From NCBI GenBank assembly GCA_965232985.1, contig CBDDRC010000047.1, positions 1 to 64,000 on the forward strand: a DNA stretch of 64,000 bases, read 5' to 3'. The notes beneath the pieces were generated by a model. That model searched no databases. It was given only the letters and a program-made list of their open reading frames with translations, and was not told the origin of the DNA. Source of the stretch: JADFDG01 sp965232985 (GTDB lineage Bacteria > Pseudomonadota > Gammaproteobacteria > Pseudomonadales > JADFDG01). The position numbers were made by a program, and so were the translations under genes. This document shows positions 16,817 to 25,940 of this stretch, in pieces. The first letter of the stretch is position 1, and each line of letters starts with the position of its first letter.

Positions 16817-18208
16817 ATGACACGAAGTCACGCCCTCGTTGTCGATGACGAACCGGATATCCGGGAACTCATCGCGCTCACCCTGTCGCGCATGAATATC
16901 CAGGTCACAACGGCCGCATCGCTTGCCGACGCACGCAAGAAACTCGGCACCACTGAATTCGATCTTTGCTTCACCGACATGCAGCTTGGCGACGGCAACG
17001 GACTGGATCTCGTCCGTTACGTCCAGCAGCATTGCCCCGGCACACCGATCGCCATGATCACCGCCTTCGGCAGCATGGAAACGGCCATCGCGGCGCTGAA
17101 GGAAGGCGCATTCGATTTCGTTTCCAAACCGGTCGATCTGCAGCGTTTACGGGATCTCGTTGCAAGCGCACTGAAACTGCGCCAGCGTAGCAACGGGCGT
17201 GCCGGCCGTGGCGATTCTGCCGACGATGCCCGGAACGAGCTCGTCGGCAACAGCGCACCGATGCAGCGGCTACGCGCCCAAGTGAGCAAATTGGCGCGCA
17301 GTCAGGCGCCGGTATTCATCAGTGGCGAGTCAGGATCCGGCAAGGAAATGGTAGCCCGCCTGATCCACCGTCTCGGCGCGCGTGCCGAGCATCCGTTTGT
17401 GGCGGTCAACTGTGGCGCGATCCCGTCTGAACTCATGGAGAGCGAATTCTTCGGCCATCGCAAAGGCAGCTTCACCGGCGCGACAGCCGATCGTGAGGGC
17501 CTGTTCCAGGCAGCCAATCACGGTACCTTGTTTCTCGACGAAATCGCCGACCTGCCGCTCAGCATGCAGGTAAAGCTGCTGCGGGCAATCCAGGAAAAAT
17601 CGGTTCGCCCGATCGGTTCGGAAAAAGAGGTAAAGGTTGATGTACGCATCCTCAGCGCCACGCATAAAGACTTGCATAAGGAGGTGGAAGCCGGACGCTT
17701 CCGCCAGGATCTCTTCTACCGGATCAACGTGATTCAACTCGACGTACCCGCCTTGCGCGAACGCGGCAGCGACATCCTCGTACTCGCCGAACATTTTCTC
17801 GGCCAGCTTGCCGGCGAGTGGCATGTCGAAACGCCGCAGCTGTCGCCGGCAGCGCGCGCCACCCTCAGCCAATACCGGTTTCCCGGCAACGTGCGTGAAC
17901 TCGAGAATATTCTGGAGCGCGCCGTCACGCTTTCAGACGACAACCACATTGGCGTTGAACACCTGCGTTTGGGCGAGGCGCCGGCCGAAGCCAGGCTCCC
18001 GCCGGCGCATGAACGCCCGGCGCAGCAACCCGACGAGGCACTGGAGGATTACCTGCAACGGATCGAGAAGGACATGATCCTCAAGGCACTGCACGAAACG
18101 CGTTGGAACCGCACCGCTGCCGCCAGGCGGCTCGGCATGACCTTCCGCTCGCTACGCTATCGCCTGCAGAAACTCGGCCTCGACAGCGGCAGCGACGAGG
18201 CCGACTGA
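16817..18208 (+). CDS. pilR: Sigma54-dependent response regulator PilR
   Basis: PilR activates sigma54 promoters, classically that of the major pilin gene. The 463-residue product has a receiver domain (Asp10, Asp11, phospho-acceptor Asp54, Lys at SKP), an AAA+ domain with Walker A GESGSGKE, the sigma54 contact loop as GSFTGA, Walker B LFLDEIAD, and a C-terminal Fis-type helix-turn-helix. GSFTGA in place of GAFTGA is, to my memory, usual for PilR. No major pilin gene is in this window, so the main target lies elsewhere. Confidence 0.96.
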   Translation: MTRSHALVVDDEPDIRELIALTLSRMNIQVTTAASLADARKKLGTTEFDLCFTDMQLGDGNGLDLVRYVQQHCPGTPIAMITAFGSMETAIAALKEGAFDFVSKPVDLQRLRDLVASALKLRQRSNGRAGRGDSADDARNELVGNSAPMQRLRAQVSKLARSQAPVFISGESGSGKEMVARLIHRLGARAEHPFVAVNCGAIPSELMESEFFGHRKGSFTGATADREGLFQAANHGTLFLDEIADLPLSMQVKLLRAIQEKSVRPIGSEKEVKVDVRILSATHKDLHKEVEAGRFRQDLFYRINVIQLDVPALRERGSDILVLAEHFLGQLAGEWHVETPQLSPAARATLSQYRFPGNVRELENILERAVTLSDDNHIGVEHLRLGEAPAEARLPPAHERPAQQPDEALEDYLQRIEKDMILKALHETRWNRTAAARRLGMTFRSLRYRLQKLGLDSGSDEAD

Positions 18209-18212
18209 TTCT

Positions 18213-19310
18213 TCAGCAAACCAGCATGTCGCGCCGCGCGGCCAGCGCATAGGGTGTCGGGTCGAACGGCAGCGCCTCGCCCAGCAACATCGCCACGCCC
18301 TGCGCCACGGCTGCCGGTGCCAGCACCAGGCCATTGCGGTAATGCCCGGCATTGACGAAAACACGCGTGCCCGGCAGCCGATCGATGTACGGGATGCCCG
18401 CCGGCGAACCTGGCCTCAACCCAGCCCACTGACGCTCGATCTCTGCCCTGCGCAGCGCCGGCAGCATGTCGATGGCCGCCGCCAGCAGCGTCGCGCGCGC
18501 CTCGGCCGTGGTCGTTGCGTCGTATCCGCTGTATTCGAGCGTGCTGCCGGCAAGAATGCGTCCGTCACGTCGCGGGATGAGATACCGGCCATCCTTCAGC
18601 ACCATGCAGCGCAGCAGTCCCGGTTGCGGTGCGAACAGAATCATCTGCCCGCGCACCGGCACGATCGCGGGCGCCACGCCGAAAGGACGCAGCAAGCCTG
18701 CCGACCAGGCGCCGGCGGCAACCAGAATGGCATCGCACACTTCTTCCCGACCGTTGACGCGCAGTTGCGCGTCGGCATCGCCCGCCTGCAACGCAACTCG
18801 CGCCTGCCACAGGCACCTGGCCGCCGGATGCACCGCGATCGACGCCAGCAGTGCGCGCAACAAACGCGGATTGCGCACATTGCCGACCTCCGGCATCCAC
18901 AGCCCTTCCTCGGCAGCACCGAGACCCGGCTGCACGGCAGCGAGGCCGTCGGCGGCATAACGGATCACCCGGCGGCGCTGACGGCGACACCAGGCCAGCG
19001 CAGCGGGGATATCGGGTGGCGCAATCATCAGCATCCCGCACGGGTTGTATTGCGGGTCGATGCCGGTTTCCGTGCGCAGCTCCTGCGTCAGTTGTGCGTA
19101 CGCCTGCTGCGCGCCGGCAGCCAGCACCGACACGGCCTCGCCATAACGCCAGGGATACAGCGGCGACACGATGCCACCACCGGCCCAGGATGCCGCGCGC
19201 GCCGGCGCGCCCTGATCGACCAGCAGCACGCGATGGCCGCGCGCCAACAACGCGCGGGCAGTCAGCAGGCCGATAATGCCGGCACCCAGAATGGCAAATC
19301 GCGGTGACAT
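18213..19310 (-). CDS. thiO: FAD-dependent glycine/D-amino-acid oxidase, ThiO-like
   Basis: The family oxidises glycine to iminoglycine for thiazole synthesis, or deaminates D-amino acids. The 366-residue product has an N-terminal dinucleotide-binding motif GAGIIGLLTA, a substrate domain in the middle, and a C-terminal G-R/P-G-SPAGIPYI-D motif. The ATG at 19310, with AGGA upstream, is preferred over 19328 because it places the FAD motif close to the N-terminus. Its position between pilR and fimT is shared with Pseudomonas. Whether it serves thiamine synthesis is not shown here. Confidence 0.85.
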   Translation of the reverse strand: MSPRFAILGAGIIGLLTARALLARGHRVLLVDQGAPARAASWAGGGIVSPLYPWRYGEAVSVLAAGAQQAYAQLTQELRTETGIDPQYNPCGMLMIAPPDIPAALAWCRRQRRRVIRYAADGLAAVQPGLGAAEEGLWMPEVGNVRNPRLLRALLASIAVHPAARCLWQARVALQAGDADAQLRVNGREEVCDAILVAAGAWSAGLLRPFGVAPAIVPVRGQMILFAPQPGLLRCMVLKDGRYLIPRRDGRILAGSTLEYSGYDATTTAEARATLLAAAIDMLPALRRAEIERQWAGLRPGSPAGIPYIDRLPGTRVFVNAGHYRNGLVLAPAAVAQGVAMLLGEALPFDPTPYALAARRDMLVC

Positions 19311-19409
19311 GAAGGCTGTTCCTCGCAATCGACGGCGGGCGGATCACCGCTGCCACGGTGCCGACTCCCTGCGCAGCATGGCGGGCAGTTTGCATCGGAG
19401 GCCGTCGAC

Positions 19410-19913
19410 ATGGAACGTGGTTTCACCCTCATCGAGTTGCTGGTGACCGCAGCCGTGCTGGCTATCATCCTGGGCATCGGCACCCCGGCAATGCAGGCGC
19501 TCGTGCGTGACGCGCGCATGCACGCCCTGGTGAGTGGTTACCTGCACACATTCAATACGGCGCGAGCCTCCGCCCTGTCGGCGGGCAGGAATATCTCGAT
19601 ATGCCCGACGGACGCAAACGCAACCTGCGTATCCGCCTGGAGCGGCACCATGGCGACATTCTTTGACGATGATCGCGACGGTCAGCCCGCCCGCGCCGAC
19701 GACATCATCGATCACATCCATATAGCCGGGGCAGACAGTATCCGGGTGACTTTTCGTGCGTTTGCCCGCACCCACTACGTTGCATTGCGTTCGAACGGGC
19801 GCTACCGGCAAAACGGTACGTTCCGCTTTTGCGTGCCCGGAAAGAGCGCCGGCAGGGCAATTGTGATCAACGCCGCCGGGCGGGCACGCACGCAGGCCAT
19901 CAGCTGCGAGTAA
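19410..19913 (+). CDS. fimT: FimT-like type IV pseudopilin (GspH/FimT family)
   Basis: The 167-residue product begins MERG then FTLIEL, so prepilin peptidase PilD would cut after Gly4 and N-methylate Phe1; Glu5 is present. The hydrophobic helix is followed by a GspH/FimT-type globular domain. A GGAGG site lies eight bases before the ATG. It stands alone on the plus strand, converging with the minor pilin operon twelve bases away. FimT proteins are linked to DNA uptake or minor pilus functions in other bacteria. Confidence 0.88.
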   Translation: MERGFTLIELLVTAAVLAIILGIGTPAMQALVRDARMHALVSGYLHTFNTARASALSAGRNISICPTDANATCVSAWSGTMATFFDDDRDGQPARADDIIDHIHIAGADSIRVTFRAFARTHYVALRSNGRYRQNGTFRFCVPGKSAGRAIVINAAGRARTQAISCE

Positions 19914-19925
19914 AAAAGACCTGCC

Positions 19926-20378
19926 TCACCATGCCTGGCATGTCGCCGCATCGGCCCCCGGATCCGCGCTGTCGTTTCCGGGGTAGTAACAACGCCTGCC
20001 CGTCTCGTCGATCGAGTAGGCGCCCGTACCGGCCACGACGCTACCCGTGACCGGGCGGGCAACCAGGTCATACGTCTGCCCGGTCAGATTATCCAGCGTC
20101 ACGGTGTAATTCGGGCTGGCGGCAATATTGACGTTCACGCCACCACGCAATGCTGTCATGGTGGCATCCGTGTACGAGTAGGAACCCTGGTAGTAACGGC
20201 TCATGGCGTCATTCAGGGAATTGATCTCCGCCATGATGCGGGACTGCTCCGCTTGCCTGCCGGCACCGGAGAAAGCTGAAATGGCGATGCCCGCAATGAT
20301 CGCGATGATGGCCACCACGACCACCAGCTCGATCAGGGTGAAGCCGCGCTGCCTGGGCACATTCAAATATGAGTTCAC
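19926..20378 (-). CDS. pilE: Minor type IV pilin PilE
   Basis: The 150-residue product starts at a GTG (20378) chosen because GAGGAC lies just upstream and overlaps the pilY1 stop. The leader is twelve residues, cut after Gly12 before FTLIEL, with Glu5 present. The C-terminal part has Cys residues (RRCYYPG and ATCQAW), compatible with the usual pilin disulfide loop. It is the last gene of the fimU-pilV-pilW-pilX-pilY1-pilE operon. PilE is a core minor pilin that links the priming complex to the pilus shaft in known systems. Confidence 0.9.
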   Translation of the reverse strand: MNSYLNVPRQRGFTLIELVVVVAIIAIIAGIAISAFSGAGRQAEQSRIMAEINSLNDAMSRYYQGSYSYTDATMTALRGGVNVNIAASPNYTVTLDNLTGQTYDLVARPVTGSVVAGTGAYSIDETGRRCYYPGNDSADPGADAATCQAW

Positions 20379-20389
20379 GTCTTTTGTCC

Positions 20390-23300
20390 TCAATCTTCGT
20401 CGACAATGAACCAGCGCGACCGGCGCATCTGCCCAAAGGCGGCACCACCGAACGGACAGTTCACCCCTGGCGCGCACAGGTTCGCGCCCCTGTTGACGCG
20501 CACACCCACCGCCACATCGAGCTCCCCTCCTTCACTGAAGATGATCTGCGCCGTGTCGGCCAGCCCCGGCAACCCGATGTCCCGGAAGCGACTTTGCGTC
20601 GTACTGGTCTCCAGCGGAGTCGTCAGGCCGATGCCGTCAAAGCCAACCAGATACAGACGCGTCTTGCCGATATCCGGGACACAGGCCGAACTGCTGGGCT
20701 CAATCACATAGGTGGACCACAGAATGCCGCTGTTGAAGATGATCGGGCTGCCGATCCCCTTCTCGGCAACGGCCTGGTCAAAATTGAAATACCAGCCCGG
20801 CTTGGTCATGTCGGCCGGTGCGGTCACCGCGTTGGTGGTGATGTTGTCGAGCGCGGCCGGCGTGATGGTCGGATTGGTGGCAGGCACCGCCTGGAAGGCG
20901 CCCTTGTCCTTGAGAAAGAAGAAGGCTTCCCGCGTCACCGTTGAATGGGGTTCCTCGCGATAGCCGGACGACAGCGCCAACAGGATGTCACTGCCGAGGA
21001 AGGCAACGCTTGGCGAATCGTAGAAGCGCCGGTTGTCCAGCACCGGATCCGCACCGGCCACCGTTGCCCCCAGGGTTGCAACCAACACAACCTTCTTGAT
21101 CAGGGTGCTGGCGCTGTTGGCTGCCTTGTCGAGATCAAAGCGGAATACCTGCCCTGCCAGATCAACCACGTAGATGGCGTCATAGGCGCCATCAGCGTTG
21201 CGGTCGATGAGCCGCGGGGTCGCGACGATGCTGTACTTCATGTTCGCGATGGCCGGATGTTCACTCACACTCAGCTGCGAACTCTTCCAGATCAGCTCGC
21301 CGGTTTCCGGATCGACGATGTAGAGCTGCGAACCCTTCTGCACGGTATCGGTGAAACCAACGCCGAGCTTGTTGTCATAGGAACCGTCGTCATGGAAGGC
21401 AGGGTCATAGCCACCACCAAAGACCAGCACACGGCGACTGTGACCAGCCCAGAAAATACGGTTGACCGACATCGCCGACCAGGTCTGCCCCATATCGACA
21501 AAGTCGCCGGTGCCGCCGTCAATCACCCACTTCAGCGTCGGGCTGGGATCGGTGGCGTTGATGTGTGCGTTGCTGACGTCAAGCGCATAGTAGTTGCTGC
21601 CGCCGCGCCTCATGCCGGCAAACAACAGCACCCTGCTCAGCGCACCGGTTGTTGTGTCGACATCACGCAGCAGGGTGAAATCGCCATCCATGCCATTGAT
21701 GTAGCCGGTACTGGTAATCGACTGCGTGTTTTGGTGCAGCTTGCCGGCGTTGCTCAACAGCTCCTGCGGCACGAACGCAAACAACTCTTTGCCGGCCTTG
21801 CCGCCACCGGTGACGGTATCCAGGTTCACGGCAGTGTCGGTGCTGGTGTAGGGGCCGGCATTGACTGCATGCAACAGGCCACGGTTGTCGCCGTAAAACA
21901 CCGTGATGGCCGTGTTCGACGGCGAGCTGTCGTACGCGACGATCCGTGGCGAGTTGTGGATCGCGGCGCCCCAGCGGAATTCCGAATTATCCGCCGGCGT
22001 GCCCCGCAACCAGTTGATGATTTCCGTGCGCCGCACATCGATCTGCGCCTGGGTTGCCAGCGAGCCGCCCGCGACCAGGTAGTCAGGCAGCAGCGGCATA
22101 CCGAGCACGTTCTCGTCGATGGCCGTGTTGGTGTCGAGAATCTCCTCGGTCAACGCCTGATCAAGGGAGCTGCCGTTGGCGCCCAGATAAGTGAAGATGC
22201 GCCGGGTACTCGCAGTGTTCTTGCTGGCCGCACCGCCAAGGGTGACATCGGCGCCATCCATCATCGCGTTCCAGAAACTGTACGCCGTGCTCATGAAAAA
22301 GGAGCCGTTGACCAAATCGATGGCGGGAGCGCCATAGGCATCGGCCACCACACTGTTCAACAACTGGTAGCGCTTGAGGTTGCCCGTCCAGTCCACACGG
22401 GTGGATGGTTTGAACAACGTGTAGTAGAGCTGATCGAGATGCTCAAAGCGGTTCAGAGCGTTCACCGAAATGCCAGGTGCCGCCACACTGGCGCCGGAAT
22501 CCGAAACCAGCTTGATCAGTGCCAGCAACTGCTTGACAAGTTGCGCGGACGAACTGGCCTGTTTGGACGCACCACCACCGCCGTCGGCAACCGAACGCAG
22601 CGTACCGCTACCCGGGTCGTTCTGCGTCCAGTCCACCGCGCCCTCACCGCCACCGGATCCACCGGCCGTGGCGCCGAAGTTGACGGTATAGGTGCGCACG
22701 GAGGCCTTGCTGGCGGCGCCTGCCGGATCGAAACCCTCGTACAGGATCTTTGCAGCATCGATGACGCAGTTTTTCGCGGAGCTGCCGGACACACTGCAAC
22801 TGGTCGATGCACCGACGCTGGTCGCAAAATCGCTGTAGCGAGTGGCCAGATCACCTGCCAGATCGGCGTCTTCGTTGTTGTCGGCGACATAGACGAGGGT
22901 ATTGCTGGCGCAAGCGTCGGTCGCCAGTTGCGGCGGCACCGGAGTCCCTGTGTCCACGCTGCCCTGGTCTACCACGTTGTCGGTGGCGAAGCCGCTGAAC
23001 TGGCCGGCAAGGTAACGGGCATTTTTCAGGTATGCCTCACCCATGGGCTGCAATCCGCTCATCGGCAGGTCCTGCACGCGCTGAACCAGGACGTTGCGGC
23101 CGGTGGTCTGAACCGACGTGCCCATGTCATCAATCACCAACTCCAGTCGGGCTGCACAGCTGCCGAACTGGGCCGGATCGACACCGGCAATGCCGGCCGA
23201 CAGGTTGCGCTCCCAGGCACAGGCCTTGCTGACACCGGCCGCCGTGCCGCGCAAGACGAAGCCGAGCGTGTTCTCGTTGGTCCAGTTCGATTGATCGATC

Positions 23301-25303
23301 TGCGCCTGCACGATGTCGGCAAGATTCGGGCTCTCGTAAACCGTACCTGCCGTCCAGGACGAAACGTTCCATTCGAGCTCATCCGTGGTGCTCAGCGTAT
23401 CCAGATGATTCGCATCGAGGAAAAATGCTTCGGCATTGCCTTTCTTGTTCAGGATGCCGGCTACCCGGATCTGCTGCGGGCTGCCACTGGTCGCGGTCAG
23501 CTTGAGTTTCGCCGAGACGATTTTCGCACCCGGCTGAACAGGTGCCAGCGCGAAGCGCAAACCGACCTTGGTCGCACTGCTGAACCAGAGGTTTGCGCGC
23601 TCGTCGATACTCGTTGCCGTGATGCTCTCCGGCATCTTGTCCTTGTGGACATCCATCATTCCGCTGGAAAACTGATTGACGTCTTCCGACATGGCCCCCA
23701 CGGCCAGAGTGACAGTGCGATTGGTCTTGCAGGCCGTGGCGTCGCCGCTTGTGGTATCAAACTCGATGACCAGACGCGCAGCCTGCGCCGGGTCGGTGTC
23801 GTAGGATGTGGCCTTCAGGAACCACGAGGTGCCGGACGTGCGCGAGACCTTGAACGCCAGACCGTTGCCCGAGCACCAACCGCTACGATTGACCTGCTCC
23901 TCCACCAGATCCGTGACCTGCAGTTCCGGTTCGGCGCCGGTGATATCCCAGGATCCGATATCGCGTGACGACCATGTGCGTGAGTTCAGATCCTGGACGG
24001 CAAAGTCACCGGCAGAAACGTTTGTATCAATGCCCGCAACGGTGTAGGTCAGCGAGCTGGTGTTGCTGTTTGCCTTGGTGAATACCAGCCTGGCCTTGGT
24101 GATGGTCGCACCGGGCGGAATCCGAACGTCCGGGAAGTAGAAACCGGAACTCTGCAGCGTGCCCGCCGCCGGCGGCGTGTCCGTATCCCAGAATTGGCCA
24201 TCGCCACCCGCCGATTTGGTCAGCGTAAAACTGTCAGCCTGGCCGGCATCGCGCGTGGCCACGACCAACTTGTAAAAACGATCCTTCACCAAACCGGTCG
24301 CATTGATCGTCGCGTTTTTGTCGATGGTGACGATCTTGTTTTCATAGGTAGGCGGCGAGCCCGCCGCCTTGCACAACCCGATCTTCGGACCGCTGGTCTG
24401 CAACGTGGTACCGGCGCGGCAGACAGAGCTGTAATAGCGATCGTCATTGAGTTGCTTGACCACCGTCGGGTCCGTTTGGTCGATGAGGAACAGCACCGGG
24501 TTGCTCGTCGCTGCTGCAGTGGCGTCCAGCAGAAAGGTCTGCGTCGTGGACGATGCCGAGGTGTGCTTGTAGTAATAGACCCTGTTGCCATTGCCGGGGG
24601 CAGCCTGCCAGTTGGCCTCCGTGGTCACACTGTCCTCGATACCATCCGCTGCCGTACCACCCAGCCCGGCCCCGCCGGATGAGGTCCAGCTTCCGGCGAT
24701 GGTATCGCCGTAGGGCGACGAGCCCGCCGGCAGGATCCCGATGTAGAGGTCGTCGGTCAGGCTCACACTGCCGACCGCCCGCTGCACGGCATCGTGGGCC
24801 GATGCCGCAATACGCTTGTCGATCGGACTGCTGAGCGTGCCCGAGGAGAGCGTACTGATCACAGCGCCGACACGTATCTGCTCCTGGGCAATCTGGCCAA
24901 CGTCCCGGGTGCCGTCGTTGGCGTAATCGGTCAGATTGATCAATACCTCTGGCGGCGCCGAGGTGACGACCGCCCGCAGCGCATCCTTCATGTTGTAGTT
25001 GATCTGGTTCAACAGGGTGTCGGTGAACCGGCTGGGGGTACTGGCCTTGCAATTCGCATCCAGCAAGCTGCACGCGGTCGACTTGGCCGTGTTGGTGACG
25101 ACCGAGATAACCGAACCACCGGTACTGACCCCACCCTTGGTATAGATGTCGATGTCATCGGCATGCACCGGCGTCGACGACAACAGGGCAGCCAGAACCC
25201 AGGCATAGGCGCCCACCGGAGCCAGACAGGTGCGCGGACCGCCTGACCACCATTGCGCGCGGAGAATTCCTATCAGTCGATGCATCATCAGGTGCCTGTT
25301 CAT
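20390..25303 (-). CDS. pilY1: Type IV pilus tip adhesin/biogenesis protein PilY1
   Basis: The 1637-residue product has a long signal peptide (about 1-48, ending PVHA). The C-terminal third (about 1040-1637) is the conserved PilY beta-propeller, with a calcium loop DRNADGAYD near residue 1365, as needed for pilus extension and retraction control. The N-terminal part is unusual: two beta-sandwich-like modules at about 385-515 and 560-725 and only a degenerate von Willebrand A-like region near 740-900 (see findings). The ATG at 25303 has a GAAGGGGG site and lies one base after the pilX stop, so the genes are coupled. No pilY2 follows. Confidence 0.93.
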   Translation of the reverse strand: MNRHLMMHRLIGILRAQWWSGGPRTCLAPVGAYAWVLAALLSSTPVHADDIDIYTKGGVSTGGSVISVVTNTAKSTACSLLDANCKASTPSRFTDTLLNQINYNMKDALRAVVTSAPPEVLINLTDYANDGTRDVGQIAQEQIRVGAVISTLSSGTLSSPIDKRIAASAHDAVQRAVGSVSLTDDLYIGILPAGSSPYGDTIAGSWTSSGGAGLGGTAADGIEDSVTTEANWQAAPGNGNRVYYYKHTSASSTTQTFLLDATAAATSNPVLFLIDQTDPTVVKQLNDDRYYSSVCRAGTTLQTSGPKIGLCKAAGSPPTYENKIVTIDKNATINATGLVKDRFYKLVVATRDAGQADSFTLTKSAGGDGQFWDTDTPPAAGTLQSSGFYFPDVRIPPGATITKARLVFTKANSNTSSLTYTVAGIDTNVSAGDFAVQDLNSRTWSSRDIGSWDITGAEPELQVTDLVEEQVNRSGWCSGNGLAFKVSRTSGTSWFLKATSYDTDPAQAARLVIEFDTTSGDATACKTNRTVTLAVGAMSEDVNQFSSGMMDVHKDKMPESITATSIDERANLWFSSATKVGLRFALAPVQPGAKIVSAKLKLTATSGSPQQIRVAGILNKKGNAEAFFLDANHLDTLSTTDELEWNVSSWTAGTVYESPNLADIVQAQIDQSNWTNENTLGFVLRGTAAGVSKACAWERNLSAGIAGVDPAQFGSCAARLELVIDDMGTSVQTTGRNVLVQRVQDLPMSGLQPMGEAYLKNARYLAGQFSGFATDNVVDQGSVDTGTPVPPQLATDACASNTLVYVADNNEDADLAGDLATRYSDFATSVGASTSCSVSGSSAKNCVIDAAKILYEGFDPAGAASKASVRTYTVNFGATAGGSGGGEGAVDWTQNDPGSGTLRSVADGGGGASKQASSSAQLVKQLLALIKLVSDSGASVAAPGISVNALNRFEHLDQLYYTLFKPSTRVDWTGNLKRYQLLNSVVADAYGAPAIDLVNGSFFMSTAYSFWNAMMDGADVTLGGAASKNTASTRRIFTYLGANGSSLDQALTEEILDTNTAIDENVLGMPLLPDYLVAGGSLATQAQIDVRRTEIINWLRGTPADNSEFRWGAAIHNSPRIVAYDSSPSNTAITVFYGDNRGLLHAVNAGPYTSTDTAVNLDTVTGGGKAGKELFAFVPQELLSNAGKLHQNTQSITSTGYINGMDGDFTLLRDVDTTTGALSRVLLFAGMRRGGSNYYALDVSNAHINATDPSPTLKWVIDGGTGDFVDMGQTWSAMSVNRIFWAGHSRRVLVFGGGYDPAFHDDGSYDNKLGVGFTDTVQKGSQLYIVDPETGELIWKSSQLSVSEHPAIANMKYSIVATPRLIDRNADGAYDAIYVVDLAGQVFRFDLDKAANSASTLIKKVVLVATLGATVAGADPVLDNRRFYDSPSVAFLGSDILLALSSGYREEPHSTVTREAFFFLKDKGAFQAVPATNPTITPAALDNITTNAVTAPADMTKPGWYFNFDQAVAEKGIGSPIIFNSGILWSTYVIEPSSSACVPDIGKTRLYLVGFDGIGLTTPLETSTTQSRFRDIGLPGLADTAQIIFSEGGELDVAVGVRVNRGANLCAPGVNCPFGGAAFGQMRRSRWFIVDED

Positions 25304-25304
25304 A

Positions 25305-25940
25305 TCAACCCCCTTCACTGTCGCCCGACGGGCCGAGCATGCCCCAATCCTGGGCATGCACAGATGTCACATTGGTATTCGGCACGGCGCCATAGGCGCG
25401 TACCTGGATCAGGATCAGGCTGGCGCCGTACTTCTGATCAAACGCCTGGAGCTGTCCGGCGCCGGAATCCGGCGGTGCCAGCCCGACCACGGTGGTCACT
25501 GTTGCGTTGCTGCCCGGCAACGCGGGGCAGTCACTCCCGGCGTTGAAATCCGGAGCCCCATCGGCATTGGTAATGCCGTCGGAATAAACATTGATGGTGA
25601 CGCCGTCCGGGTCTTGGCAGACGCGCTGTGGATTAACGTTCACCGCCCGATTGAACAGATGCGCAGGGTTCGACGGCAGAATGGGAGGAACCGCATTGAT
25701 CTGGTTGCGCGCCTGCGTCAGCGCCACATTGAGCCCCGATTCGGCGGCCTGAAACGCCAGGTTCTCGGTCTGGCTGTTCACCGATACCCGGCTCTGAAAC
25801 AGCGCCACACGCATCGCTGCCACCCCGAGGATGGAAACAACGATCAGCACGATCAGCGCGATGAGCAGCGCCATGCCCCGCTCCCGCGATGGCCCGCGCC
25901 GCCTGCGCGCTGGCATGTCCACCCGATGCTGGCGATTCAT
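25305..25940 (-). CDS. pilX: Minor pilin assembly protein PilX
   Basis: The 211-residue product has a basic leader ending RERG (cut after Gly22) and the helix MALLIALIVLIVVSILG, which lacks Glu5, as is normal for PilX. The PilX/PilW C-terminal region follows. The ATG at 25940 overlaps the pilW stop by one base (TGATG) and has a GGAG site. A GTG three bases earlier is possible. It is part of the minor pilin priming complex. Confidence 0.9.
   Translation of the reverse strand: MNRQHRVDMPARRRRGPSRERGMALLIALIVLIVVSILGVAAMRVALFQSRVSVNSQTENLAFQAAESGLNVALTQARNQINAVPPILPSNPAHLFNRAVNVNPQRVCQDPDGVTINVYSDGITNADGAPDFNAGSDCPALPGSNATVTTVVGLAPPDSGAGQLQAFDQKYGASLILIQVRAYGAVPNTNVTSVHAQDWGMLGPSGDSEGG

Noticed and set aside
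19379..19394. TGGCGGGCAGTTTGCA, a sigma54-like -24/-12 match just before fimT
   Set aside because: The GG and GC are correctly spaced and PilR is nearby, but the implied start at about 19405 would remove the GGAGG ribosome site at 19397-19401 from the message, leaving only five leader bases. Coincidence is more likely.
20945..23968. A 1007-codon open frame on the plus strand, antisense to pilY1
   Set aside because: It runs fully opposite a well supported gene, shows no recognisable motif and has the Arg/Gly/Ala/His-rich composition expected of the mirror frame of GC-rich coding DNA.
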